From Marinomonas balearica (GTDB taxonomy: Bacteria; Pseudomonadota; Gammaproteobacteria; Pseudomonadales; Marinomonadaceae): a stretch of 64,000 nucleotides of DNA. Positions 8,479 through 16,780 of this stretch are shown here, one piece after another. Under the pieces are notes generated by a model, which saw only the letters and a program-made list of their open reading frames with translations, was not told the DNA's origin and made no database searches. Location of the stretch: positions 186,001-250,000 of the forward strand of contig NZ_SNXC01000015.1 of the NCBI RefSeq assembly GCF_004362145.1. Direction: 5' to 3'. The first letter of the stretch is position 1. Every line of letters starts with the position of its first letter. Position numbers and translations under genes: made by a program.

Positions 8479-9765
8479 ATGAAGAAAATAAAAAAAATAA
8501 TGTCATTTGTAGTCATTGGTGGAAGTTTAATGTCTACAGGTTATGTTCAAGCTGATGAACTTCGAATGTCATGGTGGGGTGGTAATTCACGTCATGAAGC
8601 AACCAATGCGGCTGTAAAAGCGTTCGAAAAAAAATACCCTGATATTGCTGTAAAAACAGAATATACCGGCTGGGGTGGTCATCTAGAGCGGTTGACGACT
8701 CAAATCGCAGGTAATACTGAACCGGATGTAATGCAAACCAACTGGAACTGGTTGCCGATCTTTTCCAAAGATGGCGACGGCTACAAAGACCTGACTGAAT
8801 ACAGCGACATCATTGACCTTTCCCAATTTCCCGAAAGCGCTTTGAAAGCTGGCCAGAGAAATGGCGTTCAAAATGCCATTCCTATTTCTATGGCAGCACG
8901 TATCTTCTACTACAACAAAGATACTTGGGCGCGTGCCGGATTAGATTTCCCGACGACTTGGGAAGAGTTAATGGCAGCAGGCGCAATATTCCAAGAAAAG
9001 CTTGGTGATAAATTTTTTCCTATGGTTTTAGAGGGAAATGACATCATGGCATTGAATCGCTCGTATATGATTCAAAAATACGGCATTCCGTTTATCGATG
9101 AGAAAAACAAGCGAATCGCCTACAGCGAAGAGCATATGATCGAGTATTTTCAGTTGTACGCCGATATGGTGGCGAATCATGTCATACCAAGCAGTAAATA
9201 CATTGCTTCCTTCGGTGCCGCGAACCTTTATGAATATAAGCCTTGGATCAACGGTGAATGGGGGGGAATTTATATGTGGAACTCTGCCATCAACAAATAT
9301 AACGACAACTTGAAGCCGCCAATGAAGATGGCCTTAGGACCCTATTTAACTAAGACAGGTGCAACCGATGCAGGGCTTTTTTATAAACCTGCGCAAATGT
9401 TTGCTATTGGGAATAACACCGACTACCCAGAGGATGCTGCGAAGTTAATTAATTTTGTATTGAACGATCCAGACGGGTTTAGAGCGATGGGGCTAAAACG
9501 AGGTGTGCCGCTGAGTAAAGTTGCTCGCGATACACTGGTTGCAGAGGGTGTCATCAAAAACAAAGATCTGGCCGTTGCGGGTTTGAACTATATCAATGTC
9601 TTACCTAAGAAGTCTGGTGTGTCGCAGTACTTTGAAAATCCGAAGTTGCACGATTTATTCGAAGAGATGCAACAAGATATGGACCACGGAAATAAAACAG
9701 TGGAAGAGGCCGCGAAAACGTTCTTGAAAAAATCAAAACGTATCCTTCGTAAAGCCATGAAGTGA
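8479..9765 (+). CDS. togB: Periplasmic oligogalacturonide-binding protein TogB-like
   Basis: Extracellular solute-binding protein family 1 (428 aa), the periplasmic receptor of the importer. The N-terminus is a signal peptide: basic MKKIKKI, a hydrophobic core, and cleavage probably after GYVQA near residue 25. The mature part begins DELRMSWWGG and has the typical early N-terminal strand and a Trp/Tyr-rich ligand cleft region. It is the last gene of the togMNAB order and is followed by an 11-bp stem-loop that could stabilise the 3' end of a highly expressed binding-protein message. The exact oligomer length bound cannot be read from sequence. Confidence 0.88.
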   Translation: MKKIKKIMSFVVIGGSLMSTGYVQADELRMSWWGGNSRHEATNAAVKAFEKKYPDIAVKTEYTGWGGHLERLTTQIAGNTEPDVMQTNWNWLPIFSKDGDGYKDLTEYSDIIDLSQFPESALKAGQRNGVQNAIPISMAARIFYYNKDTWARAGLDFPTTWEELMAAGAIFQEKLGDKFFPMVLEGNDIMALNRSYMIQKYGIPFIDEKNKRIAYSEEHMIEYFQLYADMVANHVIPSSKYIASFGAANLYEYKPWINGEWGGIYMWNSAINKYNDNLKPPMKMALGPYLTKTGATDAGLFYKPAQMFAIGNNTDYPEDAAKLINFVLNDPDGFRAMGLKRGVPLSKVARDTLVAEGVIKNKDLAVAGLNYINVLPKKSGVSQYFENPKLHDLFEEMQQDMDHGNKTVEEAAKTFLKKSKRILRKAMK

Positions 9766-9773
9766 TATTCGAT

Positions 9774-9808
9774 GTGCCGCTTACACAGTTCGGATGAGTA
9801 AGCGGCAC
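9774..9808 (+). terminator. Stem-loop after togB
   Basis: Perfect 11-bp stem (9774-9784 with 9798-9808, GTGCCGCTTAC/GTAAGCGGCAC) with a 13-base loop. No T-run follows, so it may be an RNA-stabilising or processing hairpin rather than a classical terminator. Confidence 0.5.
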
Positions 9809-9903
9809 TGCTTCTGAGATAAACCTTCCACATTTCACGAACACGACAGAAATATCAATTCGTCATAGCTATGGTGCCATTGCTATGTGTTTTTCAAAAT
9901 AAA

Positions 9904-9924
9904 TTGTAAAACAGTGTTTTACAA
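9904..9924. promoter_or_regulatory. Perfect palindrome, candidate KdgR-like operator upstream of kduD
   Basis: TTGTAAAAC-agt-GTTTTACAA: perfect 9-base arms around a 3-base spacer, 90 bases before the kduD start. The second arm contains TTTACA, a possible -35 element, so binding would block RNA polymerase. The AAAC-N3-GTTT core resembles known KdgR sites. An IclR-family regulator lies at the end of this gene cluster. Operator function is inferred. Confidence 0.6.
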
Positions 9925-10013
9925 AATTAAAACCATATTTCTTTTATGCTATTCTACAGTCATTAACAAGTGTCAATGAAGCTCCTGAGAGCGGGGAGCT
10001 AAGAGAGTAATCT

Positions 10014-10772
10014 ATGCTAAATATGTTCAGTCTAGAAGGTAAGGTGGCCATTGTTACGGGTTGCAATACTGGTCTTGGTCAGGGGATGGCGCTGGCGCTG
10101 GCGAAAGCAGGTGCTAAAGTTGTCGGTGTCAATCGAACTAACCCAGTGGAAACGGCTGAGTTAATTAAAGAAGCCGGAGGTGAATTTTTAAATGTGATGG
10201 CGGATGTATCCAGTTCAGAGACGCCTTCTCGTGTCTTAGACGAAACCATCATCACATTTGGCCGAGTTGATGTGCTTGTCAATAACGCGGGCATTATTCG
10301 CCGTAACGATGCCATTGATTTTACAGAGAAAGATTGGGATGACGTTATGGATGTCAATTTGAAATCTGTCTTCTTTCTTTCACAAGCTTTTGCTAAGCAA
10401 GTCATCAAGCAAGGTTCGAGTGGCAGTATTGTGAATATTGCGTCTATGCTGTCGTATCAGGGTGGTATTCGTGTTCCCTCTTATACGGCATCTAAAAGTG
10501 GCATACTGGGGTTAACCCGTTTATTGGCTAATGAATGGGCAAAAGACGGAATCAATGTGAATGCCATCGCGCCTGGTTACATGGCAACGAACAATACAGA
10601 AGCTCTTAGAAATGACGAAAGTCGCAGCGCTGAAATATTGGGGCGTATTCCTGCTGGACGATGGGGTGAACCTGATGATGTTGCGGGCCCTGTTGTATTT
10701 TTGTCATCTGATGCATCCCGTTATGTAAACGGTTATACGCTAGCGGTAGACGGTGGTTGGCTAGCAAGATAG
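10014..10772 (+). CDS. kduD: 2-dehydro-3-deoxy-D-gluconate 5-dehydrogenase (KduD-like SDR)
   Basis: Cytoplasmic short-chain dehydrogenase (252 aa) expected to reduce 2,5-diketo-3-deoxygluconate to 2-keto-3-deoxygluconate in pectin catabolism. Motifs are the cofactor loop TGCNTGLG at residues 15-22, VNNAG near 87-91, the catalytic Ser in NIASMLS, and YTASK near residue 157. Length matches KduD. It has its own upstream palindrome and is followed at 33 bases by kdgK. The specific substrate is inferred from context, as other SDRs share these motifs. No kduI isomerase lies nearby. Confidence 0.85.
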   Translation: MLNMFSLEGKVAIVTGCNTGLGQGMALALAKAGAKVVGVNRTNPVETAELIKEAGGEFLNVMADVSSSETPSRVLDETIITFGRVDVLVNNAGIIRRNDAIDFTEKDWDDVMDVNLKSVFFLSQAFAKQVIKQGSSGSIVNIASMLSYQGGIRVPSYTASKSGILGLTRLLANEWAKDGINVNAIAPGYMATNNTEALRNDESRSAEILGRIPAGRWGEPDDVAGPVVFLSSDASRYVNGYTLAVDGGWLAR

Positions 10773-10805
10773 CAATAATAAATATAGTTTGTAAGGTGAG
10801 AGTGA

Positions 10806-11741
10806 ATGCTAAATAAAGAGAGAGGTTGTCGTATTGGGGTGATTGGAGAATGTATGGTTGAGCTACAAGGAACCATGTTTTCAACCCTCACGCAGTCGTA
10901 CGGTGGAGACACCTTTAATACGGCCGTTTACTTGAAACGATTATTGGGAGCATCATACCGAATCAGCTATATCACTGGATTAGGTTGTGATGCTTTGAGT
11001 GATCGGATGCTGGATCTCTGGCAAAAAGAAGGCATTGATACCAGTTATGTGGTGCGTTCTCCTAACAAGCTCCCAGGCCTTTACCAAATTTCCGTAGCGG
11101 ATAATGGTGAACGTTCTTTTCAGTATTGGCGAAATGATGCCGCCGCGAAATACATTTTTGACGATGAAACAACGGAATCTCTAGCGAGCCATTTATCCGA
11201 ATTTGGTTGGTTGTATTTGTCTGGCATCAGTCTAGCAATACTGACAGATAAAGGGCGAGAAACTCTATTAAACGCACTCGACCGTTATGTTGCAGATGGG
11301 GGAAATGTTCTTTTTGACAACAACTATCGTCCGGTTTTATGGCCTACAAAAGAAGACTGTCAGGCTTATTATATGAGAGTGTTATCTTTATCGAAAATTG
11401 CGCTTTTAACAGAAGACGATGAGCATCTATTGTGGGGTTACGGTTCCATTGATCAGGTGATTGCGCGAACGCCTACGAATGAAATTGTCATCAAACGAGG
11501 TTCAGAGCCCTGTTTAATCGACGTTGAAGGAAAACGCAGCGAGGTTGCCGCACAGCGAGTGCAAAATATCGTTGATACAACCGCAGCGGGTGATTCGTTT
11601 GCAGCAGGTTATTGTTACGGTCGTATCGTAGGGAAGTCACCAGAAGAGTCCGCTAGAGCAGGGCATTCTATAGCATCAAGAGTCATTCAATACCCCGGTG
11701 CAATTATCTCGAAAGAGCGGATGAAGCTTGAGTCAGCTTGA
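10806..11741 (+). CDS. kdgK: 2-keto-3-deoxygluconate kinase (PfkB family)
   Basis: Cytoplasmic sugar kinase (311 aa) that phosphorylates 2-keto-3-deoxygluconate to KDPG, the Entner-Doudoroff intermediate. It has the N-terminal GECMVELQG strand and YGGDTFNTAVYLKR substrate segment, and the C-terminal PfkB signature DTTAAGDSFAAGY with the catalytic Asp. It lies 33 bases after kduD with GGTGAG before the ATG, consistent with one transcript. KDPG aldolase (eda/kdgA) is not in the window, so it must be supplied from another locus. Confidence 0.9.
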   Translation: MLNKERGCRIGVIGECMVELQGTMFSTLTQSYGGDTFNTAVYLKRLLGASYRISYITGLGCDALSDRMLDLWQKEGIDTSYVVRSPNKLPGLYQISVADNGERSFQYWRNDAAAKYIFDDETTESLASHLSEFGWLYLSGISLAILTDKGRETLLNALDRYVADGGNVLFDNNYRPVLWPTKEDCQAYYMRVLSLSKIALLTEDDEHLLWGYGSIDQVIARTPTNEIVIKRGSEPCLIDVEGKRSEVAAQRVQNIVDTTAAGDSFAAGYCYGRIVGKSPEESARAGHSIASRVIQYPGAIISKERMKLESA

Positions 11742-11869
11742 TATTCGTTATGAACTGTTTGAAACGTAAATATTTCAGATTTGTAACAAATGCGGGATAA
11801 GTTTAATGGCAAGTTGAAGTTAATTTTTTTATACTTTTCACAATATTTTTTCAGAAAAAATAAAATACT

Positions 11870-12652
11870 ATGGCTAATGACGACGAAATTCAAATAGAAC
11901 CTGTTTCCTCCGTAATGAAAGTGTTTGCAATTTTATCTGCGCTTTCTACTCAAAAGTCGTTGGGTGTCACTGAGTTGTCTCAATTGGCTATGACCTCAAA
12001 AAGCACTGTATATCGTTTTTTACAGACGATGAAAATGCTTGGATATGTTCGTCAAGAAGGGGATTCGGATAAATACTCTCTAACATTAAAATTGTTTGAA
12101 GTAGGCGCTAAAGCGCTGGAGTATTCTGATCTCGTTGAGCTTGCAGAACCGTATATGAATCGCATCGGTGAACAAACACATGAAGCCCTTCATTTAGGTA
12201 TTCGTGATGCGGATAACATTGTGTATGTTTTCAAAGTAGATGCGCAATATAACTTACGTATGCAGTCTCGTATTGGGCGTCGAAATCCTTTATACAGTAC
12301 CGCAATTGGCAAGGTGCTTCTCGCAGAGAAAGACGAGCAAGAAGTGAAAGACATCTTAGCTGAAACCGAGTTTTTGCCTTCGACTAAAAAGACTCATTTA
12401 GATGTTTCATCGCTACTGAACGAATTAAAAATTGTTCGAGAGCAAGGGTTTGGCGAAGACGTTGAAGAACAAGAAGAAGGTTTACGCTGTGTTGCTGCGC
12501 CAATCTACGATCGATTTGGTAATGTGATTGCAGGTATGAGCTTATCTTACCCTACGTTACGACACAGCGACGAAGATAAGTTGAACTACATAGCCTTGTT
12601 AAAAGAAAGCTGTGAGAAAGTATCGAGTAAGCTGGGTTATAACGCATCTTAA
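11870..12652 (+). CDS. kdgR: IclR-family transcriptional regulator, KdgR-like
   Basis: DNA-binding regulator (260 aa) with an N-terminal winged helix-turn-helix (about residues 12-75, VMKVFAILSAL and TSKSTVYRFLQTMKMLGYV) and a C-terminal IclR effector domain (about 90-250). Its position at the end of the ogl/tog/kduD/kdgK cluster suggests it is the KdgR-type repressor sensing 2-keto-3-deoxygluconate or a related intermediate. No strong Shine-Dalgarno precedes the ATG. The 128-base upstream spacer holds TGAAA-N8-TTTCA (11760-11777), a possible autoregulatory site. The family is sure; the ligand and the KdgR name are inferred. Confidence 0.8.
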   Translation: MANDDEIQIEPVSSVMKVFAILSALSTQKSLGVTELSQLAMTSKSTVYRFLQTMKMLGYVRQEGDSDKYSLTLKLFEVGAKALEYSDLVELAEPYMNRIGEQTHEALHLGIRDADNIVYVFKVDAQYNLRMQSRIGRRNPLYSTAIGKVLLAEKDEQEVKDILAETEFLPSTKKTHLDVSSLLNELKIVREQGFGEDVEEQEEGLRCVAAPIYDRFGNVIAGMSLSYPTLRHSDEDKLNYIALLKESCEKVSSKLGYNAS

Positions 12653-12682
12653 TTGCATTTCACAATACGATACTGACGATGT

Positions 12683-12724
12683 CTGATTGGCTCGGTGGTT
12701 TTTTAAAATCGCCAGCCGATTAGA
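12683..12724. terminator. Stem-loop between the regulator and the lipoprotein gene
   Basis: An 11-bp stem with G:U pairs (TCTGATTGGCT with AGCCGATTAGA) extends inward through GGTG/CGCC after a bulge, with a T-rich loop. It sits between convergent genes. There is no clear T-tail, so confidence is modest. Confidence 0.4.
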
Positions 12725-12745
12725 AATTCGACTCAGTATCCACTC

Positions 12746-12949
12746 TTAAAAATCCCCTTTTCTATAGCGCTCGTATGCTTCATAGCTCATGTTATGTTGC
12801 GCAATACAGTCATTCGTTTGACTGGGGCGGAGCTCCGTACAGTCGTAGTGCCAGCGGCTTTGAAGTAGTTCATACACCTGTTTATTGGAACAGCCCTGCC
12901 CCAGAAAAAGTGCACACAGTAAAAGCAATGATTTAATACGCCAAGTCAT
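12746..12949 (-). CDS. Small predicted lipoprotein of unknown function
   Basis: A 67-residue protein with a lipoprotein signal: a basic N-terminus, a hydrophobic stretch from residue 7, and lipobox LGQGC with the lipidated Cys at position 20. The mature 48 residues contain two further Cys (DC and NDC) that could form a disulfide in the periplasm. It is Tyr- and Gln-rich near the C-terminus. I recognise no family. It is a single gene converging on kdgR and divergent from the GGDEF gene. The lipobox gives reasonable support that it is a real gene. Confidence 0.7.
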   Translation of the reverse strand: MTWRIKSLLLLCALFLGQGCSNKQVYELLQSRWHYDCTELRPSQTNDCIAQHNMSYEAYERYRKGDF

Positions 12950-13105
12950 TAACTTACTCTCGAATATCGACCGTTTACCGCTCTTAGACTAAGCTCTTTT
13001 TATGACTTAAGCGTGACGAAATTGTGTTATTTTTTGCGGGAAATTGAGATCGCAGTGAATCAAGTCTGTTAGACTACTTGGTCTATTATTTATTATCGCA
13101 GGTAG

Positions 13106-14464
13106 GTGAGTTCATTAACCTTGGTACCTTTTATGACCACGTTCCTTGCTTTTATAATTAATGTCGTTTTGTTTTCTGCTTTTCCTCTTTATGCGGCTAT
13201 GATGCCAGCTCGATTCCGTTCCCCTGCCTTGTATGCTTACATGGGTATTATTCTCGTAGTTGGAGGATTAGCGGGAGCGTTGTTTTCATATCAGGTAACA
13301 GAGACGGCCTATATCTCAGGGGGGAACCTTGCGTACGGAGCGTTTATGATGACCGCGGTTATGTTAATAATCAGTGAACATCATACGGGCACATTTCGAA
13401 ATATGTTGCGGCTTCTTATTTTAGTCGACACGTTTGTTTTTGTTGGCTTCAATTATACAGCGTGGTTACTGGAATCAGATTTGATTTCAAAGCCTGTAGA
13501 GATCCCAGCCGATATATTTAAAGTGTCTATCGAAATTCTATTACTAGGAGGAGCGTTGATTCTTCTAGAAATCATACTGATGCTGATCGTCTTTATTCAA
13601 GCGCGTCGAATTACCTCGAAACTGTCTCATCTAGCGATCATTTACACTCTTACTTTTATCTCAATCTTGTGTCTCGATGGTGTTCTGTTCCCACTAATTG
13701 CATTGAATTCACATCCGGATGTTATCCAGATTATTTTTGGAAACGTGACGGGCAAAGCGATACTGGCAGCGTCTTTCAGTGTGCCTCTAATGATTTTTTA
13801 TGTGATCTCTCGAAAGCAGTTCGCGCAATTTGTGAGTAGTCCTCTACCGCTCAATGAACTGTTGAGCGCGCCGCGTAAAAAACTATTAGATACGTTATAT
13901 CAATACGAAATGCGAGATCGACAGTTACAACAAGACAAACTAGAGCTGGTTGAGCGAGCAGAAAAGGATGCGCTGACTGGTTTAGCCAATAGAGGGAAAT
14001 TTAACCATGTTTTGGATAACCTTTGGAGTGCCAGTAAAAGCGCTCAAACACCCATTACTTTAGTGATTGGAGACATCGATTATTTTAAACAGTTTAATGA
14101 CACATACGGTCACGAACGCGGCGATGATTGTTTACGGCGTGTCGCTCAGCTTTGGAGTGATACGCTTGAAATGGACGGTGCTCTAGCCGCTCGGATAGGA
14201 GGGGAAGAGTTTGCGTTACTCTGCCCGAATTGTACCTATGATGATATATCAGAACGCTTGCAAACATTTCAGGCGCAACTGAACAGTGCCGCTATTGTCC
14301 ATGAAGCCTCTGACGCATCGGCTTATGTATCGATGAGTATTGGTGTGTCGTCTATGACGCCGAATGACGACGTGAATATCCGCGATTTATATGTAGCGGC
14401 TGACGACAACTTATACCGTGCTAAAAAAGCGGGACGAAATAGCATCCATTTTGACGCGTCATAA
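13106..14464 (+). CDS. Membrane-anchored diguanylate cyclase (GGDEF domain)
   Basis: Predicted cyclic-di-GMP synthase. The N-terminal ~245 residues are hydrophobic with about seven membrane segments and act as an unidentified sensor. A short coiled coil (YEMRDRQLQQDKLELVERAE) follows, then a GGDEF domain over about residues 285-450 with DALTGLANRGKF and the active-site loop IGGEEFALL. The GGEEF sequence is a functional variant. I see no RxxD inhibitory site in the residues just before the loop. The GTG at 13106 gives this length; TTG at 13121 or ATG at 13133 are alternatives, and no site has a convincing Shine-Dalgarno. It is transcribed alone. Confidence 0.88.
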   Translation: MSSLTLVPFMTTFLAFIINVVLFSAFPLYAAMMPARFRSPALYAYMGIILVVGGLAGALFSYQVTETAYISGGNLAYGAFMMTAVMLIISEHHTGTFRNMLRLLILVDTFVFVGFNYTAWLLESDLISKPVEIPADIFKVSIEILLLGGALILLEIILMLIVFIQARRITSKLSHLAIIYTLTFISILCLDGVLFPLIALNSHPDVIQIIFGNVTGKAILAASFSVPLMIFYVISRKQFAQFVSSPLPLNELLSAPRKKLLDTLYQYEMRDRQLQQDKLELVERAEKDALTGLANRGKFNHVLDNLWSASKSAQTPITLVIGDIDYFKQFNDTYGHERGDDCLRRVAQLWSDTLEMDGALAARIGGEEFALLCPNCTYDDISERLQTFQAQLNSAAIVHEASDASAYVSMSIGVSSMTPNDDVNIRDLYVAADDNLYRAKKAGRNSIHFDAS

Positions 14465-14473
14465 TTTCGAAGC

Positions 14474-14511
14474 GCGTAAGTATTTAGGTATACACAGCTA
14501 GATACTTACGC
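14474..14511. terminator. Stem-loop after the GGDEF gene
   Basis: Perfect 10-bp stem GCGTAAGTAT/ATACTTACGC (14474-14483 with 14502-14511) and an 18-base loop, just past the stop codon. There is no T-run, so its role as a terminator is uncertain. Confidence 0.4.
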
Positions 14512-14611
14512 CTCAGTAACGCTTACCTCACAAAAACCAGCGAAAACTAATTAAGACCCAAATTGAGCGAACTCTACTCGTACAGTCTGCTGTTTTGATA
14601 AAAACATATTG

Positions 14612-14627
14612 TTATGTTATAACATAA
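14612..14627. promoter_or_regulatory. Zur-like palindrome upstream of the COG0523 gene
   Basis: Perfect 16-bp palindrome TTATGTTATAACATAA, 31 bases before the chosen start of the COG0523 gene. The ATGTTATAACAT core matches the general form of Zur sites in proteobacteria. Zinc-repressed control fits the downstream COG0523 protein. Zur itself is not in the window. Confidence 0.6.
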
Positions 14628-14658
14628 TTAATGTATTTCCTTCTAAGTGGTTATTTCC

Positions 14659-15870
14659 ATGCAATTAATAAAAAAATTACCTGTTACCGTGTTGTCTGGT
14701 TTCCTTGGAGCGGGCAAAACCACCGTTCTAAGCCATATTTTAAACAATAGAAGCAACCTCAAAGTGGCCGTCATTGTGAATGATATGAGCGAGATAAATC
14801 TTGATGCCACGTTTGTTCAACAAGAGGTTTCTCTGAATCGCAAAGAAGAAAAATTGGTTGAAATGAGTAATGGGTGTATCTGTTGTACGCTAAGGGAAGA
14901 CCTGCTTTTAGAAGTAAGAAAGCTCGCTAATGAAGGACGTTTCGACTACTTGGTTATTGAATCAACCGGCATCTCGGAACCTATGCCAGTAGCGGAAACT
15001 TTCACTTTCGCAGGTGAAGAGGGTGTTAGTCTCTCCGACATTGCCACGTTAGATACCATGGTCACCGTTGTTGATGCAGTGAACTTCCTCAAAGATTATG
15101 AGCAAGGCAAATACCTAGCGGATGTAGGGGAAAGCTTAGGAGAAGAAGACGAACGGAGTGTGTCTGATCTGCTTGTCGATCAAATTGAATTTTCCGATAT
15201 TCTGCTTATCTCTAAAACAGACCTTGTTGACGAAAAAGAGTTGGCTAGGTTGAGCGCTATTTTAAGAACGCTCAATACGGAAGCGGACATAATTCCGATT
15301 CAGAAAGGAAACATAGCAATCGAAAAAGTGCTGGGCACCGGAAAGTTCAGTTTCGAAAAAGCGCAGCAGTCCGCGGGGTGGTTGAAAGAGATGCGAGGAG
15401 AGCATGTGCCAGAAACTGAGGAGTATGGAATTGGCAGTTTTTCTTATATTGCTCGTAAACCCTTTCACCCCGAGAAATTTTATAACTTACTCCACAATAC
15501 GACGCAATACGGTAAGCTCATCCGCTCAAAGGGGTATTTTTGGTTGGCATCAAGGCCTCAGTTTGCAGGTCAATGGAGTCAAGCTGGTGGGGTTGCGCAA
15601 TACGGTTTTGCCGGCATGTTTTGGCGCGCTTTACCAAAAGATCGTTGGCCAAAAGACCAAGAATCCATTGATATCATCATGAAGGATTGGCATGAGCCGT
15701 TTGGAGATATGCGGCAAGAGTTGGTATTTATTGGCCAAGAGTTAAATAAACAAGCAATGATTGACGCGTTAGATCAGTGCCTACTTTCGGAAGACGAGGT
15801 GTTAGAAGGTCAAGAGTATTGGCGCTCGTTGTCAGACCCGTTTCCAAAATGGGATGAGGAGGTTGCATGA
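14659..15870 (+). CDS. COG0523 G3E-family GTPase, putative zinc metallochaperone
   Basis: Cytoplasmic P-loop GTPase (403 aa) of the CobW/YjiA/ZigA group, which is thought to deliver metal to client proteins. Motifs are Walker A GFLGAGKTT near residues 12-20, the metal-binding CxCC motif in NGCICCTLREDL near residues 70-81, a switch segment ESTGISEP and the guanine-specificity SKTD. The CobW C-terminal domain follows from about residue 265. A GTG at 14647 is in frame; the ATG at 14659 has AAGTGG eight bases before it and is preferred. It overlaps the DUF1826 gene by four bases. The Zur-like palindrome upstream makes a zinc-starvation role likely. Confidence 0.88.
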   Translation: MQLIKKLPVTVLSGFLGAGKTTVLSHILNNRSNLKVAVIVNDMSEINLDATFVQQEVSLNRKEEKLVEMSNGCICCTLREDLLLEVRKLANEGRFDYLVIESTGISEPMPVAETFTFAGEEGVSLSDIATLDTMVTVVDAVNFLKDYEQGKYLADVGESLGEEDERSVSDLLVDQIEFSDILLISKTDLVDEKELARLSAILRTLNTEADIIPIQKGNIAIEKVLGTGKFSFEKAQQSAGWLKEMRGEHVPETEEYGIGSFSYIARKPFHPEKFYNLLHNTTQYGKLIRSKGYFWLASRPQFAGQWSQAGGVAQYGFAGMFWRALPKDRWPKDQESIDIIMKDWHEPFGDMRQELVFIGQELNKQAMIDALDQCLLSEDEVLEGQEYWRSLSDPFPKWDEEVA

Positions 15871-16568
15871 GTTTAGCTGCCTCCTCTTCCACTGAAAGCT
15901 CTCATCGAGAAGTTGTTGAAACGGTTTTTTGCCGATCAAGTCACCTTGTAGAGGAGCTGGTGGACATCTCTCAAATATATGAGAGCGAGCTAAACTTTGT
16001 CGCGTGGAATCGAACTTTAGAAACAGCGTTAGAAGAGGCTGTTGAACATTTGGTCTCTATTCTTTCTGAGCGTACGAAAGTATTTTCACACAGTGAAACC
16101 GTATCGGTCTTAAGCATCGATACGACATTACGACGTATCTTTCCTGAGTTTGACGGGCGCGACATACTCATCAATGATATAGCTTTGTTGTTCGATGCCT
16201 TTTCCTGCCTGTTTGAACTTGAAGAAGTGGGTTTGCGTATTGCTTTAGTTAAACGCGCAATGTGCCCAAGATTTCATGTGGATCAAGTTCCTTGTCGACT
16301 TGTTACGACGTATTGTGGGCCAGCTACTCAATGGCTTGAAAACTCAAACATCAATAGGGCGAAGCTTGGAAGAGGGAATGACGGATTAGCGGACGAAATC
16401 TCTGGTTTGATGGCGAAAGATACCGTTAAGCTTCAACTTAAAGCTGGAGACGTTGCATTACTTAAGGGAGAAAAATGGCCTGACAACGAATCGCTAGGAG
16501 CGGTTCACCGTTCTCCAGACGTATCTGAAGATGAAGTTAGGTTACTCGTGACCTTTGATTTTGCCTAA
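15867..16568 (+). CDS. DUF1826 family protein
   Basis: A 233-residue soluble protein recognised as DUF1826, translationally coupled to the COG0523 gene (ATGA overlap). Its biochemical role is unknown. The C-terminal half has a striking pattern: RFHVDQ with H137 and D139, CRLVTTYCGP next to it, and VHRSPD with H214-R215-S216. An HxD...H set with a nearby Arg-Ser resembles the metal triad of cupin-type Fe(II) oxygenases. That resemblance is an inference from motif spacing. Co-transcription with a metallochaperone suggests it is a metalloprotein client or works when zinc is scarce. Confidence 0.8.
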   Translation: MSLAASSSTESSHREVVETVFCRSSHLVEELVDISQIYESELNFVAWNRTLETALEEAVEHLVSILSERTKVFSHSETVSVLSIDTTLRRIFPEFDGRDILINDIALLFDAFSCLFELEEVGLRIALVKRAMCPRFHVDQVPCRLVTTYCGPATQWLENSNINRAKLGRGNDGLADEISGLMAKDTVKLQLKAGDVALLKGEKWPDNESLGAVHRSPDVSEDEVRLLVTFDFA

Positions 16569-16640
16569 ACTACTTATCAAAATGTTTTATCAAATGCATT
16601 TTTTACACGCTTCTAATAGCCAATTAATTTATTGTTATAA

Positions 16641-16780
16641 GAGACTTTTGCACGAAGTCACGAGCAAAGCCAAGACGAGGCAAAAATAGACGAAAAAGCG
16701 GAGTTTATGCGTTATAGATGAGCATTTTGAGTTTGTTTATAACACTGTATTGGAGAGTGCAGTCATCGTGCAAAGGTTTC
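16641..16780. mobile_element. MITE-like element with terminal inverted repeats and TATAA target duplication
   Basis: A 140-base noncoding segment bounded by 15-base inverted repeats, GAGACTTTTGCACGA on the left and TCGTGCAAAGGTTTC on the right, which match at 13 of 15 positions. It is flanked directly by TATAA on both sides (16636-16640 and 16781-16785), as expected of a 5-bp target-site duplication. It contains no open frame of useful length and so must have been moved by a transposase in trans. It lies between the DUF1826 and GNAT genes. The parent transposon family was not identified. Confidence 0.75.
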
